DNA of 64,000 nucleotides, from the NCBI RefSeq assembly GCF_900177295.1, contig NZ_FWZX01000008.1:62001-126000 (forward strand), read 5' to 3'. The number at the start of each line of letters is the position of its first letter. Within the stretch, counting starts at the first letter, position 1. This DNA comes from Tistlia consotensis USBA 355 (GTDB taxonomy: Bacteria > Pseudomonadota > Alphaproteobacteria > Kiloniellales > DSM-21159). Under the pieces are notes generated by a model, which saw only the letters and a list, made by a program, of their open reading frames with translations, had not been told where the DNA came from and did not search any database. Below, in pieces: positions 45,143 to 54,424 of this stretch. Both the position numbers and the translations under genes were made by a program.

Positions 45143-46032
45143 GGCCGGCCGGCTCCCGGCTCGCGGGCCAGCGTCGGGTCCAGCCGGTCGCGCAGCCAGT
45201 CGCCGACCAGGCACATGGAGAGCGTGGTCAGGAAGATCACGCTGCCCGGGAAGACCGCGATCCACCAGGCGTTAATGAGATAGGCGCGGCCCAATCCGAG
45301 CATCTGGCCGAGGGAGGTCGCCGGCGGCTGGACGCCGAGGCCGAAGAAGGACAGCGCGGCCTCCAGCAGGATCGTGTGCGGAAAGTTCAATGTCGCCTGG
45401 ACGATGAGGGCGCCGGCGATGTTCGGCAGGATGTGCAGCAGGTGGATGCGCCAGGCCGGCGCGCCGACGATCCGCATCGACAGGACGTAGCCGCTCTCGC
45501 GCGCCGACAGGACCATGCCGCGGGTGAGCCGGGCGTAGCGCTCCCAGCCGTCGAGCCCGACCAGCAGGATCAGCAGCGGCAGGCTGTTGCCGAGGAAGGC
45601 CAGGACCGCGAGGGCCAGCACCAGGGTGGGCAGGGCGGCCTGCATGTCGACGAGCATCATGACCGCCTCCTCGCACCAGCCCCGCCAGTGGGCCGCGGCG
45701 AAGCCGAGGGAGGTGCCGAGGAGAAAGCCGAAGCCGGTGCCGCCGACCGCGACCAGGATCGAGGTGCGGGCGCCGAACAGGATGCGGCTCAGGATGTCGC
45801 GGCCGAGGGTATCGGTGCCGAGCAGGTAGTCGGTGGTTCCGCCGGCCAGCCAGGGCGGCTGCAGGCGGGCGTCGAGATGCTGCTCGGCGAAGCCGTGCGG
45901 GGCCAGCAGGTCGGCGCCGGCGGCGGCGAGCAGGACCAGGCCGAGAAACAGCGCGGCCGACAGCACGACGAGGGGAGCCGGACGGCGGGCCGGCAGGGCG
46001 AGGCGCGCGGCGAGCCTGAGGTCAGCCGGCAT
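45139..46032 (-). CDS. ABC transporter permease, DppC-like
   Basis: A 297-residue membrane permease of the peptide/nickel importer class (DppC/OppC). It has the N-terminal TDYLLGTDTLGRDILSRILFGARTS signature and about six membrane segments, with the coupling loop YARLTRGMVLSARESGYVLSMRIVGAPAWRIHLLHILPN. Its start overlaps the DppB-like gene by 11 bases and its stop overlaps the phosphatase start. Substrate not predicted. Confidence 0.93.
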   Translation of the reverse strand: MPADLRLAARLALPARRPAPLVVLSAALFLGLVLLAAAGADLLAPHGFAEQHLDARLQPPWLAGGTTDYLLGTDTLGRDILSRILFGARTSILVAVGGTGFGFLLGTSLGFAAAHWRGWCEEAVMMLVDMQAALPTLVLALAVLAFLGNSLPLLILLVGLDGWERYARLTRGMVLSARESGYVLSMRIVGAPAWRIHLLHILPNIAGALIVQATLNFPHTILLEAALSFFGLGVQPPATSLGQMLGLGRAYLINAWWIAVFPGSVIFLTTLSMCLVGDWLRDRLDPTLAREPGAGRP

Positions 46033-46957
46033 GGCGCCCCCCGGCGACGCGGACCCGCGGGTCTATCCAGCCGTAGGCGAGGTCGACGGCGAGATTGGCC
46101 GAGACGACCGAGACCGCGATCACCATCACGACGGTCTGCACCACCGCGAGGTCGCGGCGCGCCACGGAGACGACCAGCAGCTGGCCGATGCCCGGCCAGC
46201 CGAAGACGTTCTCCGTGACCACGGCGCCGCCGATCATCAGCCCGAGCTCGAAGCCGAGGAAGGTGATCACCGGGATCGCGGCGTTCGGAAAGACGTGGCG
46301 GACGATGACCGCGAGCGAGCCCAGCCTCTTGCCGTGGGCCGTGCGCACGTAGGGCTGGCCGAGCACGTCGAGCACCGAGGTCCGCACGAAACGGGCGAGC
46401 TTGGCGGCGACGGCCGTGCCGAGGGTGATCGCCGGCATGACCAGGTGGGCGGGCGTGCCGTAACCGGACGAGGGCAGCAGGCGCAGCTGCATCGCGAACA
46501 GCAGGATCAGCAGCAGGCCCAGGAAGAAGTTGGGCATGGCGTAGCCGAAGATGGCTGCGCTCATCGTCAGGTAGTCGCTCGGCCGCCCCCGGCGCAGGGC
46601 GGCGACCGTGCCGGCCGGCACGCCGATCAGGATCGCCAGGGCGAAGACCGTGCCGCCGAGCTGCAGCGTCGCCCCGGCGCGCTCGATCACCAGCCCGAGT
46701 GCGTCGCGCCCGTCGACGAGGGAGCGTCCGAAATCGCCCCGGGCGAGGGCCAGGAGATAGCGCAGGTACTGCTCGGGAAGCGGCCGGTCGAGGCCCCAGA
46801 GCACGCGGTAGCGCTCCAGCAGCTCGGCGGGGCTGTCGGTCGGCAGCAGGGCGACCAGCGGATCGCCGGAAAGCCGCAGGACGAAGAAGGCGAGCGTGGC
46901 GCAGCCCAGGACGGTGAGCAGGGCGCGCAGCAGCCGGACGAGCAGGAAGCGGAGCAT
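46022..46957 (-). CDS. ABC transporter permease, DppB-like
   Basis: A 311-residue membrane permease (DppB/OppB type) starting MLRFLLVRLLRALLTVLGCATLAFF with the usual GDPLVALLP segment, about six membrane helices, and the coupling loop RFVRTSVLDVLGQPYVRTAHGKRL. It pairs with the DppC-like protein to form the channel. It starts three bases after the ATPase stop. Confidence 0.93.
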   Translation of the reverse strand: MLRFLLVRLLRALLTVLGCATLAFFVLRLSGDPLVALLPTDSPAELLERYRVLWGLDRPLPEQYLRYLLALARGDFGRSLVDGRDALGLVIERAGATLQLGGTVFALAILIGVPAGTVAALRRGRPSDYLTMSAAIFGYAMPNFFLGLLLILLFAMQLRLLPSSGYGTPAHLVMPAITLGTAVAAKLARFVRTSVLDVLGQPYVRTAHGKRLGSLAVIVRHVFPNAAIPVITFLGFELGLMIGGAVVTENVFGWPGIGQLLVVSVARRDLAVVQTVVMVIAVSVVSANLAVDLAYGWIDPRVRVAGGRHAG

Positions 46958-46960
46958 CGG

Positions 46961-47974
46961 CTAGCGCGCCGCTACGAGGTGGCAGGCCGCTTCGTGGCCG
47001 GCCGACAGCGACCGCAGGACCGGAGCCGAGCGGCGGCAGGTGGGGGTCGCGGCGGCACAGCGCGCGGCAAAGGCGCAGCCGGCGCCGTCCGGCGTGGCCC
47101 GGTCCGGGATGGCCAAGTCCTGCGTGGCCAAGTCCTGCGTGGCCAAGTCCGGCGCCGCCGCGATCGCGCGCGCCGCGGTCCGGCGCGGCCCGGGACGGTC
47201 GGCCGGCAGGGCCCGGATCAGCGCGCGCGTGTAGGGATGGGCCGGCGACCCGATGACCTCTGCGACCGCACCGCTCTCGACGATCCGGCCGGCGAACAGC
47301 ACGGCGACCCGGTCGCAGAGGTGGCGTACGACGCGCAGGTCATGGGAGATGAACAGCAGGGTCAGGGCGTGCCGCGTCTTGAGGTCGGCCAGCAGATTGA
47401 CGACCTGCGCCTGGACCGAGACGTCGAGCGCCGAGACGGGCTCGTCGCAGACCAGCAGGTCGGGCCGCAGCGCCAGCGCCCGGGCGAGCAGCACCCGCTG
47501 GCGCTGGCCGCCGGAGACCTCTCCGGGGTAGCGCAGGAGCAGGCTGCGCGGCAGGCCGACGTCGGCCAGCAAGCCATCGATCCGGACCCGCCGTTCGGCG
47601 GCGCCGATGCCGTGTACGATCAGGGGCTCCTCGAGCTGCCGGCCGATGCGCAGGCGCGGATTGAGCGCTCCCAGGGAATCCTGGAAGACCGCCTGCACCT
47701 TGGCCCGCCGCGCCAGGGGCATGGGCTCGGCGAAGGGCTCGCCCAGCAGCGCGACCGTTCCGGCGTCGGGGCGCAGCGTCGCCGAGACCATCCGCCCCAC
47801 CGTCGTCTTGCCGCTGCCCGATTCGCCGACCAGGCCGAAGGCCTCGCCGGCCCGTATGGCGAAGCTGACCCCGTCGACCGCCCGGACCTCGGGGCCGCGG
47901 CGGAGCAGTCCGGCGCGCGACGCGCGATAGCTCCGCACGAGGCCGCTGGCGCTGATCAGGGGCTGCTGCTGCAC
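46961..47974 (-). CDS. ABC transporter ATP-binding protein, DppF/OppF-like
   Basis: A 337-residue ATPase: Walker [17 protein letters not shown]-loop [15 protein letters not shown], signature [17 protein letters not shown], Walker [14 protein letters not shown], and the C-terminal oligopeptide ATPase domain ([16 protein letters not shown], with CAFAARC and CRRSAPVL cysteines possibly binding an iron-sulfur cluster). The GTG at 47974 lies eight bases after the partner ATPase stop. A five-fold pentapeptide repeat interrupts the linker before the Cys region. Confidence 0.92.
   Translation of the reverse strand: MQQQPLISASGLVRSYRASRAGLLRRGPEVRAVDGVSFAIRAGEAFGLVGESGSGKTTVGRMVSATLRPDAGTVALLGEPFAEPMPLARRAKVQAVFQDSLGALNPRLRIGRQLEEPLIVHGIGAAERRVRIDGLLADVGLPRSLLLRYPGEVSGGQRQRVLLARALALRPDLLVCDEPVSALDVSVQAQVVNLLADLKTRHALTLLFISHDLRVVRHLCDRVAVLFAGRIVESGAVAEVIGSPAHPYTRALIRALPADRPGPRRTAARAIAAAPDLATQDLATQDLAIPDRATPDGAGCAFAARCAAATPTCRRSAPVLRSLSAGHEAACHLVAAR
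47081..47155. repeat. In-frame 15-bp tandem repeat in the DppF-like gene
   Basis: Five units of 15 bp, of which two (47111-47125, 47126-47140; GGCCAAGTCCTGCGT) are identical and the rest degenerate. They encode [25 protein letters not shown] in the linker of the ATPase C-terminal domain. Confidence 0.85.
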
Positions 47975-47982
47975 GGCCGCGC

Positions 47983-48963
47983 TCAGGTCGGGTTGAAGCA
48001 GGCGACCGCGCCGCGCGGCCCGGTGCCGTCGAGGACCGGCGCCTCGCGTCCGCAGCGCGCCAGGGCCCGGTCGCAGCGCGGCCGGAATCGGCACCCCGGC
48101 GGCCGCGCGCCGATGGCGGGGACGCGGCCGGGAATCGAGGCGAGGCGGGCGGCCGGCCGGGAGATCTGCGGCAGGCTGTCGATCAGCCCCCTGGTGTAGG
48201 GATGGCGGGGGGCGGCGAACAGCGTGGCGACCGGCGCGCGCTCGACGATGCTGCCGCAGTACATCACCGATACGCGGTCGGCGATCTGCGCCACCACGCC
48301 CAGGTCGTGGGTGACGAACAGCAGGGCCGCCCCGGTGCTGTTCTGAACCGCCAGCAGCAGGTCGAGGATCTGCGCCTGTACGGTGACGTCGAGCGCCGTG
48401 GTCGGCTCGTCGGCGAGCAGCACCCGGGGCCGGCCGGCCAGGGCCATCGCGATGGCGATGCGCTGGTTCATGCCGCCCGACAGCTCGTGCGGATAGGCCC
48501 CGAAGCGCGCGCGCGGGTTCGACAGGCCGACCTGGGCGATCAGCGCCTCGGCCTCCCGGCGCCGGGCCCGCGCCGGCAGGTCGGGCGGCAGCGCCTCGGC
48601 GATCTGCCGGCCCACGGTCATCACCGGGTCGAGGGACGCCGTCGCGTCCTGGTAGATCATCGCGAGGCCGGGCGGCGGCCGCCCCTGCCGATAGGCCCAG
48701 TCCCGGCCGTCGATCGTCAGGCCGGCGGAACGGCAGCGCGCCCCGGCCGGCAGCAGGCCCATCAAGGCGAGGCAGGTCAGGCTCTTGCCGCAGCCCGATT
48801 CACCGACCAGGCAGTGGGTCTCGCCGGCGGCGAGGGACAGGTCGAGGCCGTCGACGGCCAGTCCCTCGCCGACTGCGACGGAGAGGTCGCGGACCGCGAG
48901 GACGGGCGACACGACGGCCGGGGCCGCCGGGGCCGGGAAGGCTGCCGGCGCGGCGTCGGGCAC
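47983..48963 (-). CDS. ABC transporter ATP-binding protein, DppD/OppD-like
   Basis: A 326-residue ATPase, partner of the DppF-like protein. Walker [17 protein letters not shown]-loop [14 protein letters not shown], signature [16 protein letters not shown], Walker [19 protein letters not shown], and the C-terminal domain [14 protein letters not shown] with [11 protein letters not shown] cysteines. I chose the GTG at 48963, one base after the phosphoesterase stop. The frame is open further upstream but would overlap that gene. Confidence 0.92.
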   Translation of the reverse strand: MPDAAPAAFPAPAAPAVVSPVLAVRDLSVAVGEGLAVDGLDLSLAAGETHCLVGESGCGKSLTCLALMGLLPAGARCRSAGLTIDGRDWAYRQGRPPPGLAMIYQDATASLDPVMTVGRQIAEALPPDLPARARRREAEALIAQVGLSNPRARFGAYPHELSGGMNQRIAIAMALAGRPRVLLADEPTTALDVTVQAQILDLLLAVQNSTGAALLFVTHDLGVVAQIADRVSVMYCGSIVERAPVATLFAAPRHPYTRGLIDSLPQISRPAARLASIPGRVPAIGARPPGCRFRPRCDRALARCGREAPVLDGTGPRGAVACFNPT

Positions 48964-48964
48964 T

Positions 48965-49834
48965 TCAGAAACGCCCTTCCGGCTGGAAGGGCGGCATGTC
49001 GCGCAGGAAGCGATAGCGGCCCTGCTTGATGTCGGAGAGATAGAGCGTTTCGATCTGCGGCACCGGCTCGAACCGCATCTCGTAGCCCTCGTCCGCCAGA
49101 TCGAAGACGAGGATGCCGAGCTCGCGCCGGCTGTCCGGGACGACATGCTCCTGGCCGTGGCCCTGCTGGGAGCCCGCCAGGAAGGCGGTCGAGGGCGCCC
49201 AGATCAGGTCGAGGCCGCCGAGGCGCGTCTGCTTGTGGCAGTGCAGATGGCCGTTCGCGACGAAGCGCACCGGGGCGTTCGAGAACAGCTCGATCAGGCG
49301 TCGCCGGGGCGTCGGCGCGACGCAGGAGGAGGAGGCCGGATCGTCCCTGTCGGCGACGAACAGCGGCTTGTGCAGGAAGAGGCCGATGTGGCGCGAATCG
49401 CTGGCGCCAAGCTGCTCCTCGAGCCAGCGCTGCTGTTCCGTCTCGGCGTCCAGTCCGCTGCCCAGGAGCTGGGCGTTGAGCCCGAGCAGGCGCCAGCTGC
49501 CGAGGGTCTCGGCCCAGTAGTGCGCGCCGAAGTGCGCGTGCCAGCGGGCGAGCCGCGGCGGGTCGACGAGCTGCTTCTCGTCCTGGCCGGGCGGCTCGTC
49601 GCCGACGTCATGGTTGCCGGCCAGGGCCAGCCAGCGTGGCGCCAGGCGCCCGAGCTCGCTGCGGGCGAAGGTCAGCTCGGCCGCGTCGTCCGGTCCGTTG
49701 ATCGTCAGGTCGCCGGTGACGACGACGAGGTCCGGGGCGAGCGCGTTGACGTGGCGGACGGTCTTCCTCCAGTTCCCGACAAAGAAGCCGTGGGTCGGGG
49801 AGAGATGGGTGTCGGAAATCTGGACGATGCGCAT
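48965..49834 (-). CDS. Calcineurin-like metallophosphoesterase (GpdQ/cAMP phosphodiesterase type)
   Basis: A 289-residue cytoplasmic binuclear metal phosphoesterase. Metal ligands in order: Asp8 and His10 (ISDTHLS), Asp42 (VTGDLTI), Asn74 and His75 (AGNHDVG), His155 (FLHKPLF), His196 and His198 (ANGHLHCHK). This set matches class III cyclic-nucleotide and glycerophosphodiester phosphodiesterases, which cleave phosphodiesters. It lies between the binding protein (10 bases) and the first ATPase (1 base) of an ABC importer operon, so it should act on the imported substrate. Confidence 0.9.
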   Translation of the reverse strand: MRIVQISDTHLSPTHGFFVGNWRKTVRHVNALAPDLVVVTGDLTINGPDDAAELTFARSELGRLAPRWLALAGNHDVGDEPPGQDEKQLVDPPRLARWHAHFGAHYWAETLGSWRLLGLNAQLLGSGLDAETEQQRWLEEQLGASDSRHIGLFLHKPLFVADRDDPASSSCVAPTPRRRLIELFSNAPVRFVANGHLHCHKQTRLGGLDLIWAPSTAFLAGSQQGHGQEHVVPDSRRELGILVFDLADEGYEMRFEPVPQIETLYLSDIKQGRYRFLRDMPPFQPEGRF

Positions 49835-49844
49835 GACGCCCTCC

Positions 49845-51413
49845 TCAGGCGAACGAGAAGACGTCGGGGCGCAGGTCCATGTAGTACAGCGGATACTGCG
49901 TCCAGTTCACCTTGGTCCGCTTGCCGACGATCTCGTTGACGGCATAGAGGATGGTCACCGGCGCCTCTTCCTCGAGCAGGTCGAGCAGGCGCCAGAACAG
50001 GCGCTTGCGCTCCTCGGGAGCGGTCGCCGCGGCGAACTGGTCGCAGACCTCGTTGTAGTCGGTCCGCGGGATGAAGAACTTGTGCTTCTGCAGGTAGGAG
50101 TTCCTGCCGAGATGCACGATGACGCCGCCGCTCAGCGGGTCGGGATAGCGGAAGGAGGAGGAGATCATGCGCACGTCGGCGCCCGGCTGCATCTGCTGGG
50201 CCGCGCTCTCTGCGAACTCGAGCCGGGTGTTGATGCCCAGCGCCTGCCACTGCGCCTGGATGATCTGGGCGGCGTCGCCGCTGCCGAGATAGTAGCTCGG
50301 CGGGACGCGCAGCACGATCTCGCCGCCGGCGTAGCCGGCCGCCGACAGCAGCTCCCGGGCCTGGTCCGGGTCATAGGTGAAGTACTTCCGGTTCGGGTCG
50401 TAGAGGTCGCCGAAGGCGGGGATCTGGAAATTGTTGGGGCGCCGGTACCTGGGCCCCCAGACGGCCTTGGCGACCGCGTCGTAGTCGATCGCGAAGCTGA
50501 GGGCCCGGCGCATCTTCGCGTCGGCGACGGCCGGGCGGTTGTAGTCGAAGAAGAGCAGGTGGAGCAGGTCCATGGGCACCGTCTCGGCCTCGACATCGGC
50601 GTAGCCGGCAAACTGGGGGACCTGGTCGGGCAGCACGTTGGTGACGATGTCGTACTCGCCCGAGATCAGGCCGGCGACGCGGGTCGCGACCTCCGGGACG
50701 ACGCTGATCACAACCTCCGCGGCGGCGGGCGCGCCCATCCAGTAGTCGTCGTGGCTCGCGAAGACGATCCGGGTGTCGCGCACGAACTCCTTGAGCTTGT
50801 AGGGGCCGGCGCCGACCGGCTGCGCCTTGAAGCCCTCGGGCCCGAGCTCCCGGTAGGCCTTCGCGCCGATGATCCAGGGGCCGTAGCCGGCCAGGCGGTG
50901 GCGCATCACGACGTCTTCCTGGCGCGTGTGCAGCCGCACCGTCATGTCGTCGACCTTCTCGACCTCGGTGACATGGCCGAAGAGGATCTTGCCGTCGGGG
51001 TAGGGCGAGTCCGGCCCGATCCGGTCCGGCCCGAAGGTCGCCAGGACGTCCTCGGCCGACAGGGTCGTGCCGTCGTGCAGGCGGACACCCGGGCGCAGCG
51101 TCATCTCCCAGACCAGTGGCGAGACCTGGGTGACCGAGGTGGCCAGCTGCGGATCGATCGCGGGCTTCCCGGGATGGCGCTCCTCCTCGACGAAGTTCCG
51201 GCGCAGCGGCCGGTCGAACAGGCAGTCGATCGCCCGCAGGCCGACGTTGGTCATCGACTCCAGCGGCTCGAGCGAGGGGCCGAGGGCCTGGACGGCGACG
51301 CGCAGGACCGGCCGGCCGTCCTGGGCGAAGGCGCGCCGGGCGCCGGTCCCGTCCAGGGCGGTCAGGGTCATCGTCGAGGCGAGCAGGCCGAGCGTCTGGC
51401 GGCGTGTGAACAT
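49845..51413 (-). CDS. ABC transporter substrate-binding protein, family 5 (peptide/nickel type)
   Basis: A 522-residue periplasmic binding protein. The N-terminal RRQTLGLLASTMTLTALDG has a twin-arginine-like signal, cleaved near AFAQDG. The body shows the family 5 pattern: LRPGVRLHDGTTLSAEDVLATF, PVGAGPYKLKEF, VPMDLLHLLFFDYNRP, and RRALSFAIDYDAVAKAVWG. Ligands in this family include peptides, opines, glycosides, nickel and phospholipid-derived molecules. It is the first gene of the operon that includes two phosphatases, and sits opposite a TetR regulator. Confidence 0.92.
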   Translation of the reverse strand: MFTRRQTLGLLASTMTLTALDGTGARRAFAQDGRPVLRVAVQALGPSLEPLESMTNVGLRAIDCLFDRPLRRNFVEEERHPGKPAIDPQLATSVTQVSPLVWEMTLRPGVRLHDGTTLSAEDVLATFGPDRIGPDSPYPDGKILFGHVTEVEKVDDMTVRLHTRQEDVVMRHRLAGYGPWIIGAKAYRELGPEGFKAQPVGAGPYKLKEFVRDTRIVFASHDDYWMGAPAAAEVVISVVPEVATRVAGLISGEYDIVTNVLPDQVPQFAGYADVEAETVPMDLLHLLFFDYNRPAVADAKMRRALSFAIDYDAVAKAVWGPRYRRPNNFQIPAFGDLYDPNRKYFTYDPDQARELLSAAGYAGGEIVLRVPPSYYLGSGDAAQIIQAQWQALGINTRLEFAESAAQQMQPGADVRMISSSFRYPDPLSGGVIVHLGRNSYLQKHKFFIPRTDYNEVCDQFAAATAPEERKRLFWRLLDLLEEEAPVTILYAVNEIVGKRTKVNWTQYPLYYMDLRPDVFSFA

Positions 51414-51507
51414 GGCGGGTTGGTCGCTCCCTGTGCGGCGGCTGATGGTGGCCGGGCGGCCGGCTGGTGGGCACGGTAGCGACGGGCCGATACAGCTTCG
51501 TGACGGA

Positions 51508-51525
51508 TTCCGAACGCTGTTCGAA
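51508..51525. promoter_or_regulatory. Candidate TetR operator
   Basis: A dyad CGAAC-GCT-GTTCG (51511-51523) with partly matching flanks (TTC...GAA) lies between the divergent importer operon and the TetR gene, 95 bases from the binding-protein start. This is the expected place for a TetR site. Inferred. Confidence 0.4.
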
Positions 51526-51604
51526 GCGCGGGCCTCGTCGTGGTGCCGGGCCGCGCTCCCACTGTCACACGGACGTGCTATGAGCGCGGCGGGAGGTGAC
51601 GACG

Positions 51605-52327
51605 ATGGTCGTACGCACTGAGAAGTCCGCGAAGCCGACCGCAGACCAGATCATGGACGTCGCCGAGAGCCTCCTGGCGCGTGCGTCGAGTCTCGACGAG
51701 GTCTCGATCCGCACGATCGCGCGCGAAGCCGGCGTCAGCCTGTCGGCGGTCAGCTACCATTTCGGCAGCCGCGACCGCCTGGTCCTGGCGGTGGCCAAGC
51801 GGGTCTACCAGCGGCTCTGCACGGAGCGGCTCAACCGCCTGAAGCAGGCGATCGACGCCAGCGCGCCCGGGCCTGCCGAGCTGGAGGCCGTGATCGCCGC
51901 CCTGGTCGAGCCCTCGATCCGCTGGCAGTCGAGCCCCGGCTCGGGCTATCTGGTCTTCCGGCATTTCTCGGTGCTGCGCGTCAGCCACCACGATTCGGCC
52001 CTCGACAGCATGGCCGGCTTCTCCGCCGAGCATCTCGGCCTGTTCGTCCAGGAGCTCGGCCGGATCGCCCCCTGGCTGTCGGAAGGCGAGATCGGCTGGC
52101 GGATCCATTGCGCCCTCGGCATCAGGCAGACCGCCTTCAGGGATCAGGACAGGTGCCGGATCCTGACCCGCGGCGCCTTCGATCCGGCCGACCCGCAGGC
52201 CCTGCTCGACAAGGTCGTCGAAGTGGTGGCGCCGATGTTCCGCCGCTCGGTCGGCGACGGCGGTCCCCTCGGCGAGCGGGGCTCGGCGCGCGCCGGCCGC
52301 CTCACGGACGGCCGGCACCGTTTCTAG
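51605..52327 (+). CDS. TetR-family transcriptional regulator
   Basis: A 240-residue repressor-type regulator. The helix-turn-helix is VSIRTIAREAGVSLSAVSYHFGSRDRLVLAVAKRVY (residues about 33-70); the rest is a variable ligand-binding domain. The ATG at 51605 follows GGGAGG; a GTG three codons earlier is possible. It is divergent from the phosphatase/ABC operon and probably controls it in response to the imported compound or its breakdown product. The C-terminal 20 residues are disordered and Arg/Gly-rich. Confidence 0.9.
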   Translation: MVVRTEKSAKPTADQIMDVAESLLARASSLDEVSIRTIAREAGVSLSAVSYHFGSRDRLVLAVAKRVYQRLCTERLNRLKQAIDASAPGPAELEAVIAALVEPSIRWQSSPGSGYLVFRHFSVLRVSHHDSALDSMAGFSAEHLGLFVQELGRIAPWLSEGEIGWRIHCALGIRQTAFRDQDRCRILTRGAFDPADPQALLDKVVEVVAPMFRRSVGDGGPLGERGSARAGRLTDGRHRF

Positions 52328-52827
52328 CGCGTCCGCCGCTTCGGTTCCCGGATCGCGCGCCGAGTCGCGACGGATCGCGCCGGACAGCATCGCAGTGGAC
52401 AGGAACGCAGTGGACAGGAACGCAGCCGGGGGCTATCGATCGGCCGTGCCGACCGCTCGCACCGCGGCCATGCGCCGAGCGCCGGGCTGGGCCACTGGCC
52501 ACGGGAGGCCGGCGCTCCGCCGCCGCCGGAATTCGCGGCTTTCTGCGTCAATTCGACCTTGTCTCAAGACGGCCTGATAAGCCCTTGTTTTGTCGCGTCG
52601 ATTGTCCCGGAGGACGCGCGAGATTCGCGCTTTCCCCCGGCCGGATGGCGCTCTATATTGCGGCCGTCACGAGGCAGGGGGCGCGGGGCAATCCGGGCGA
52701 CGATCCCGGTTGATCCCCCGTTGTGCACTGCGATACTGATGGGGCCTCCGCAACGGTCGCGGCGCCAGGGACGCGCCGGACAGCCGCGCGACGGAGACCG
52801 AAGCCGGATCCGAAGGGCCGTTTTCTG
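52328..52827. other. 500-base intergenic region before nuoA
   Basis: No convincing gene is seen; short open frames lack ribosome binding sites and family features. It holds a three-unit 15-bp tandem repeat (52381-52425). Two possible nuo promoters are TTCGAC-17-TGATAA (52552-52580) and a TATATT at 52654-52659 without a clear -35. Either gives a leader of 170-250 bases. No known riboswitch motif was recognised. Confidence 0.5.
52381..52425. repeat. 15-bp tandem repeat upstream of nuoA
   Basis: Three units of 15 bp: one degenerate (CGGACAGCATCGCAG) and two identical (TGGACAGGAACGCAG at 52396-52410 and 52411-52425). Non-coding as far as can be seen. Confidence 0.8.
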
Positions 52828-53193
52828 ATGAACCCATTGCTGGCCGAATACCTGCCGATCCTGATCTTCATCGGCATCGCCGTGGGGCTTGCCCTGGTGA
52901 TCGTGATCGCCTCCTATGTCGTCGCCCGGCAGCGCCCGGACAGCGAGAAGGTCTCGGCCTACGAATGCGGCTTCGAGGCCTTCGACGACGCGCGCAGCAA
53001 GTTCGACGTCCGCTTCTACCTAGTCTCGATCCTGTTCATCATCTTCGACCTGGAAGTCGCCTTCCTGTTCCCCTGGGCGATCAGCCTGGGCGACATCGGG
53101 CTCTTCGGGTTCTGGTCGATGGTCTGCTTCCTCGGGCTGCTGACCATCGGCTTCGTCTACGAATGGAAGAAGGGAGCCCTGGAATGGGAGTGA
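52828..53193 (+). CDS. nuoA: NADH-quinone oxidoreductase subunit A
   Basis: A 121-residue membrane subunit of complex I with three helices ([55 protein letters not shown]). The loop [18 protein letters not shown] carries the conserved Cys that lies near the quinone site. First gene of the nuo operon; it overlaps nuoB by ten bases. AACCCATT-leading [10 protein letters not shown] is the normal start. Confidence 0.96.
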   Translation: MNPLLAEYLPILIFIGIAVGLALVIVIASYVVARQRPDSEKVSAYECGFEAFDDARSKFDVRFYLVSILFIIFDLEVAFLFPWAISLGDIGLFGFWSMVCFLGLLTIGFVYEWKKGALEWE

Positions 53194-53744
53194 GCGCCGC
53201 CACCAGCAGCGGAGCTCCGAGCGGCGCTCCGCTGGCGCCCGGCGCCGCCCAGGACGCCGTGCTGCAGCGGGTCACCAGCGAGCTGAGCGACAAGGGCTTC
53301 GTCGTCGCCCAGATGGACAAGCTGGCGGCCTGGGCGCAGGCCGGCTCGCTCTGGCCGATGACCTTCGGCTTGGCCTGCTGCGCCGTCGAGATGATGCAGA
53401 CCGCGGCGAGCCGCTACGACCTCGACCGCTTCGGCACGGTGTTCCGGCCGAGCCCGCGGCAGTCCGACGTGATGATCGTCGCCGGCACGCTGTGCAACAA
53501 GATGGCGCCGGCCCTGCGCAAGGTCTACGACCAGATGGCCGAGCCGCGCTGGGTCATCTCCATGGGCTCCTGCGCCAACGGCGGCGGCTACTACCACTAT
53601 TCCTACTCGGTGGTGCGCGGCTGCGACCGGGTCGTGCCGGTCGACATCTACGTGCCGGGCTGTCCGCCGACCGCCGAGGCGCTGCTCTACGGCGTGCTGC
53701 AGCTGCAGAAGAAGATCAAGCGCGGCGCCGCCATCGCCCGCTAG
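53184..53744 (+). CDS. nuoB: NADH-quinone oxidoreductase subunit B
   Basis: A 186-residue peripheral-arm subunit carrying cluster N2, the electron donor to quinone. The ligand cysteines are visible: [20 protein letters not shown] and [14 protein letters not shown]. An N-terminal Ala/Ser/Gly stretch (about 20 residues) precedes the conserved core. The start ATG overlaps the nuoA end. Confidence 0.96.
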   Translation: MGVSAATSSGAPSGAPLAPGAAQDAVLQRVTSELSDKGFVVAQMDKLAAWAQAGSLWPMTFGLACCAVEMMQTAASRYDLDRFGTVFRPSPRQSDVMIVAGTLCNKMAPALRKVYDQMAEPRWVISMGSCANGGGYYHYSYSVVRGCDRVVPVDIYVPGCPPTAEALLYGVLQLQKKIKRGAAIAR

Positions 53745-53773
53745 GGCAGGCGGACCCCCGCGCGGAGAGAACC

Positions 53774-54424
53774 ATGGCCACCTACGATCCCCGTTCGGCG
53801 CTGAAGGACCTCGGCGACTATCTCGAGGGCGCGCGCTCCCTGGACGTCATGCGCAGCGAGCTGATCCGCGGCCAGCTGGTCGTCTGGACCAGCCGGGACC
53901 GCCTGCTCGACCTGCTGACCTTCCTGCGCGACGACCCGAACAGCCTGTTCAAGCAGCTGGTCGACGTCACCTGCGTCGACTATCCGAGCCGCCCCGAGCG
54001 CTTCGAGGTCGTCTACAACCTGCTGTCGCTGAAGCACAACCTGAGGCTCCGGGTGAAGGTCGCGACCGACGAGGACACGGCGGTGCCCTCGGCCTGGTCG
54101 GTCTTCAAGTCGGCCAACTGGTTCGAGCGCGAGGTCTGGGACCTCTACGGGGTGTTCTTCTCCGACCACCCGGACCTGCGCCGGATCCTCACCGACTACG
54201 GCTTCGAGGGCCATCCGCTGCGCAAGGACTTCCCGCTGACCGGCTACGTCGAGGTGCGCTACGACGAGGACCAGAAGCGGGTCGTCTACGAGCCGGTCAA
54301 GCTGGTCCAGGAGTTCCGCAACTTCGACTTCGTCAGTCCCTGGGAGGGCATGCTGCAGCAGCTGCCGGGCGACGAGAAGGCCGAGCAGCCGGCGCCGAAG
54401 GCCGCCGGGGAGGGGAAGGCCTGA
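53774..54424 (+). CDS. nuoC: NADH-quinone oxidoreductase subunit C
   Basis: A 216-residue 30-kDa subunit linking the quinone module. Conserved blocks: [35 protein letters not shown], and [20 protein letters not shown] and D are separate genes, not fused as in some gammaproteobacteria. A Lys/Ala/Glu tail ends the protein. It overlaps nuoD by one base. Confidence 0.96.
   Translation: MATYDPRSALKDLGDYLEGARSLDVMRSELIRGQLVVWTSRDRLLDLLTFLRDDPNSLFKQLVDVTCVDYPSRPERFEVVYNLLSLKHNLRLRVKVATDEDTAVPSAWSVFKSANWFEREVWDLYGVFFSDHPDLRRILTDYGFEGHPLRKDFPLTGYVEVRYDEDQKRVVYEPVKLVQEFRNFDFVSPWEGMLQQLPGDEKAEQPAPKAAGEGKA

Noticed and set aside
45143-45265. Longer N terminus for the tyrosine-phosphatase-like gene
   Set aside because: The extra 41 codons lie inside the upstream permease gene. 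The GTG overlapping that gene's stop gives the normal family start.
47081-47155. Short CRISPR-like array
   Set aside because: The units are contiguous 15-bp repeats without spacers, in frame within an ABC ATPase gene, and no cas gene is present.
52324-52551. Small minus-strand gene in the nuo leader containing SCPLR repeats
   Set aside because: It is generated by the 15-bp tandem repeat, has no ribosome binding site and no recognisable features.
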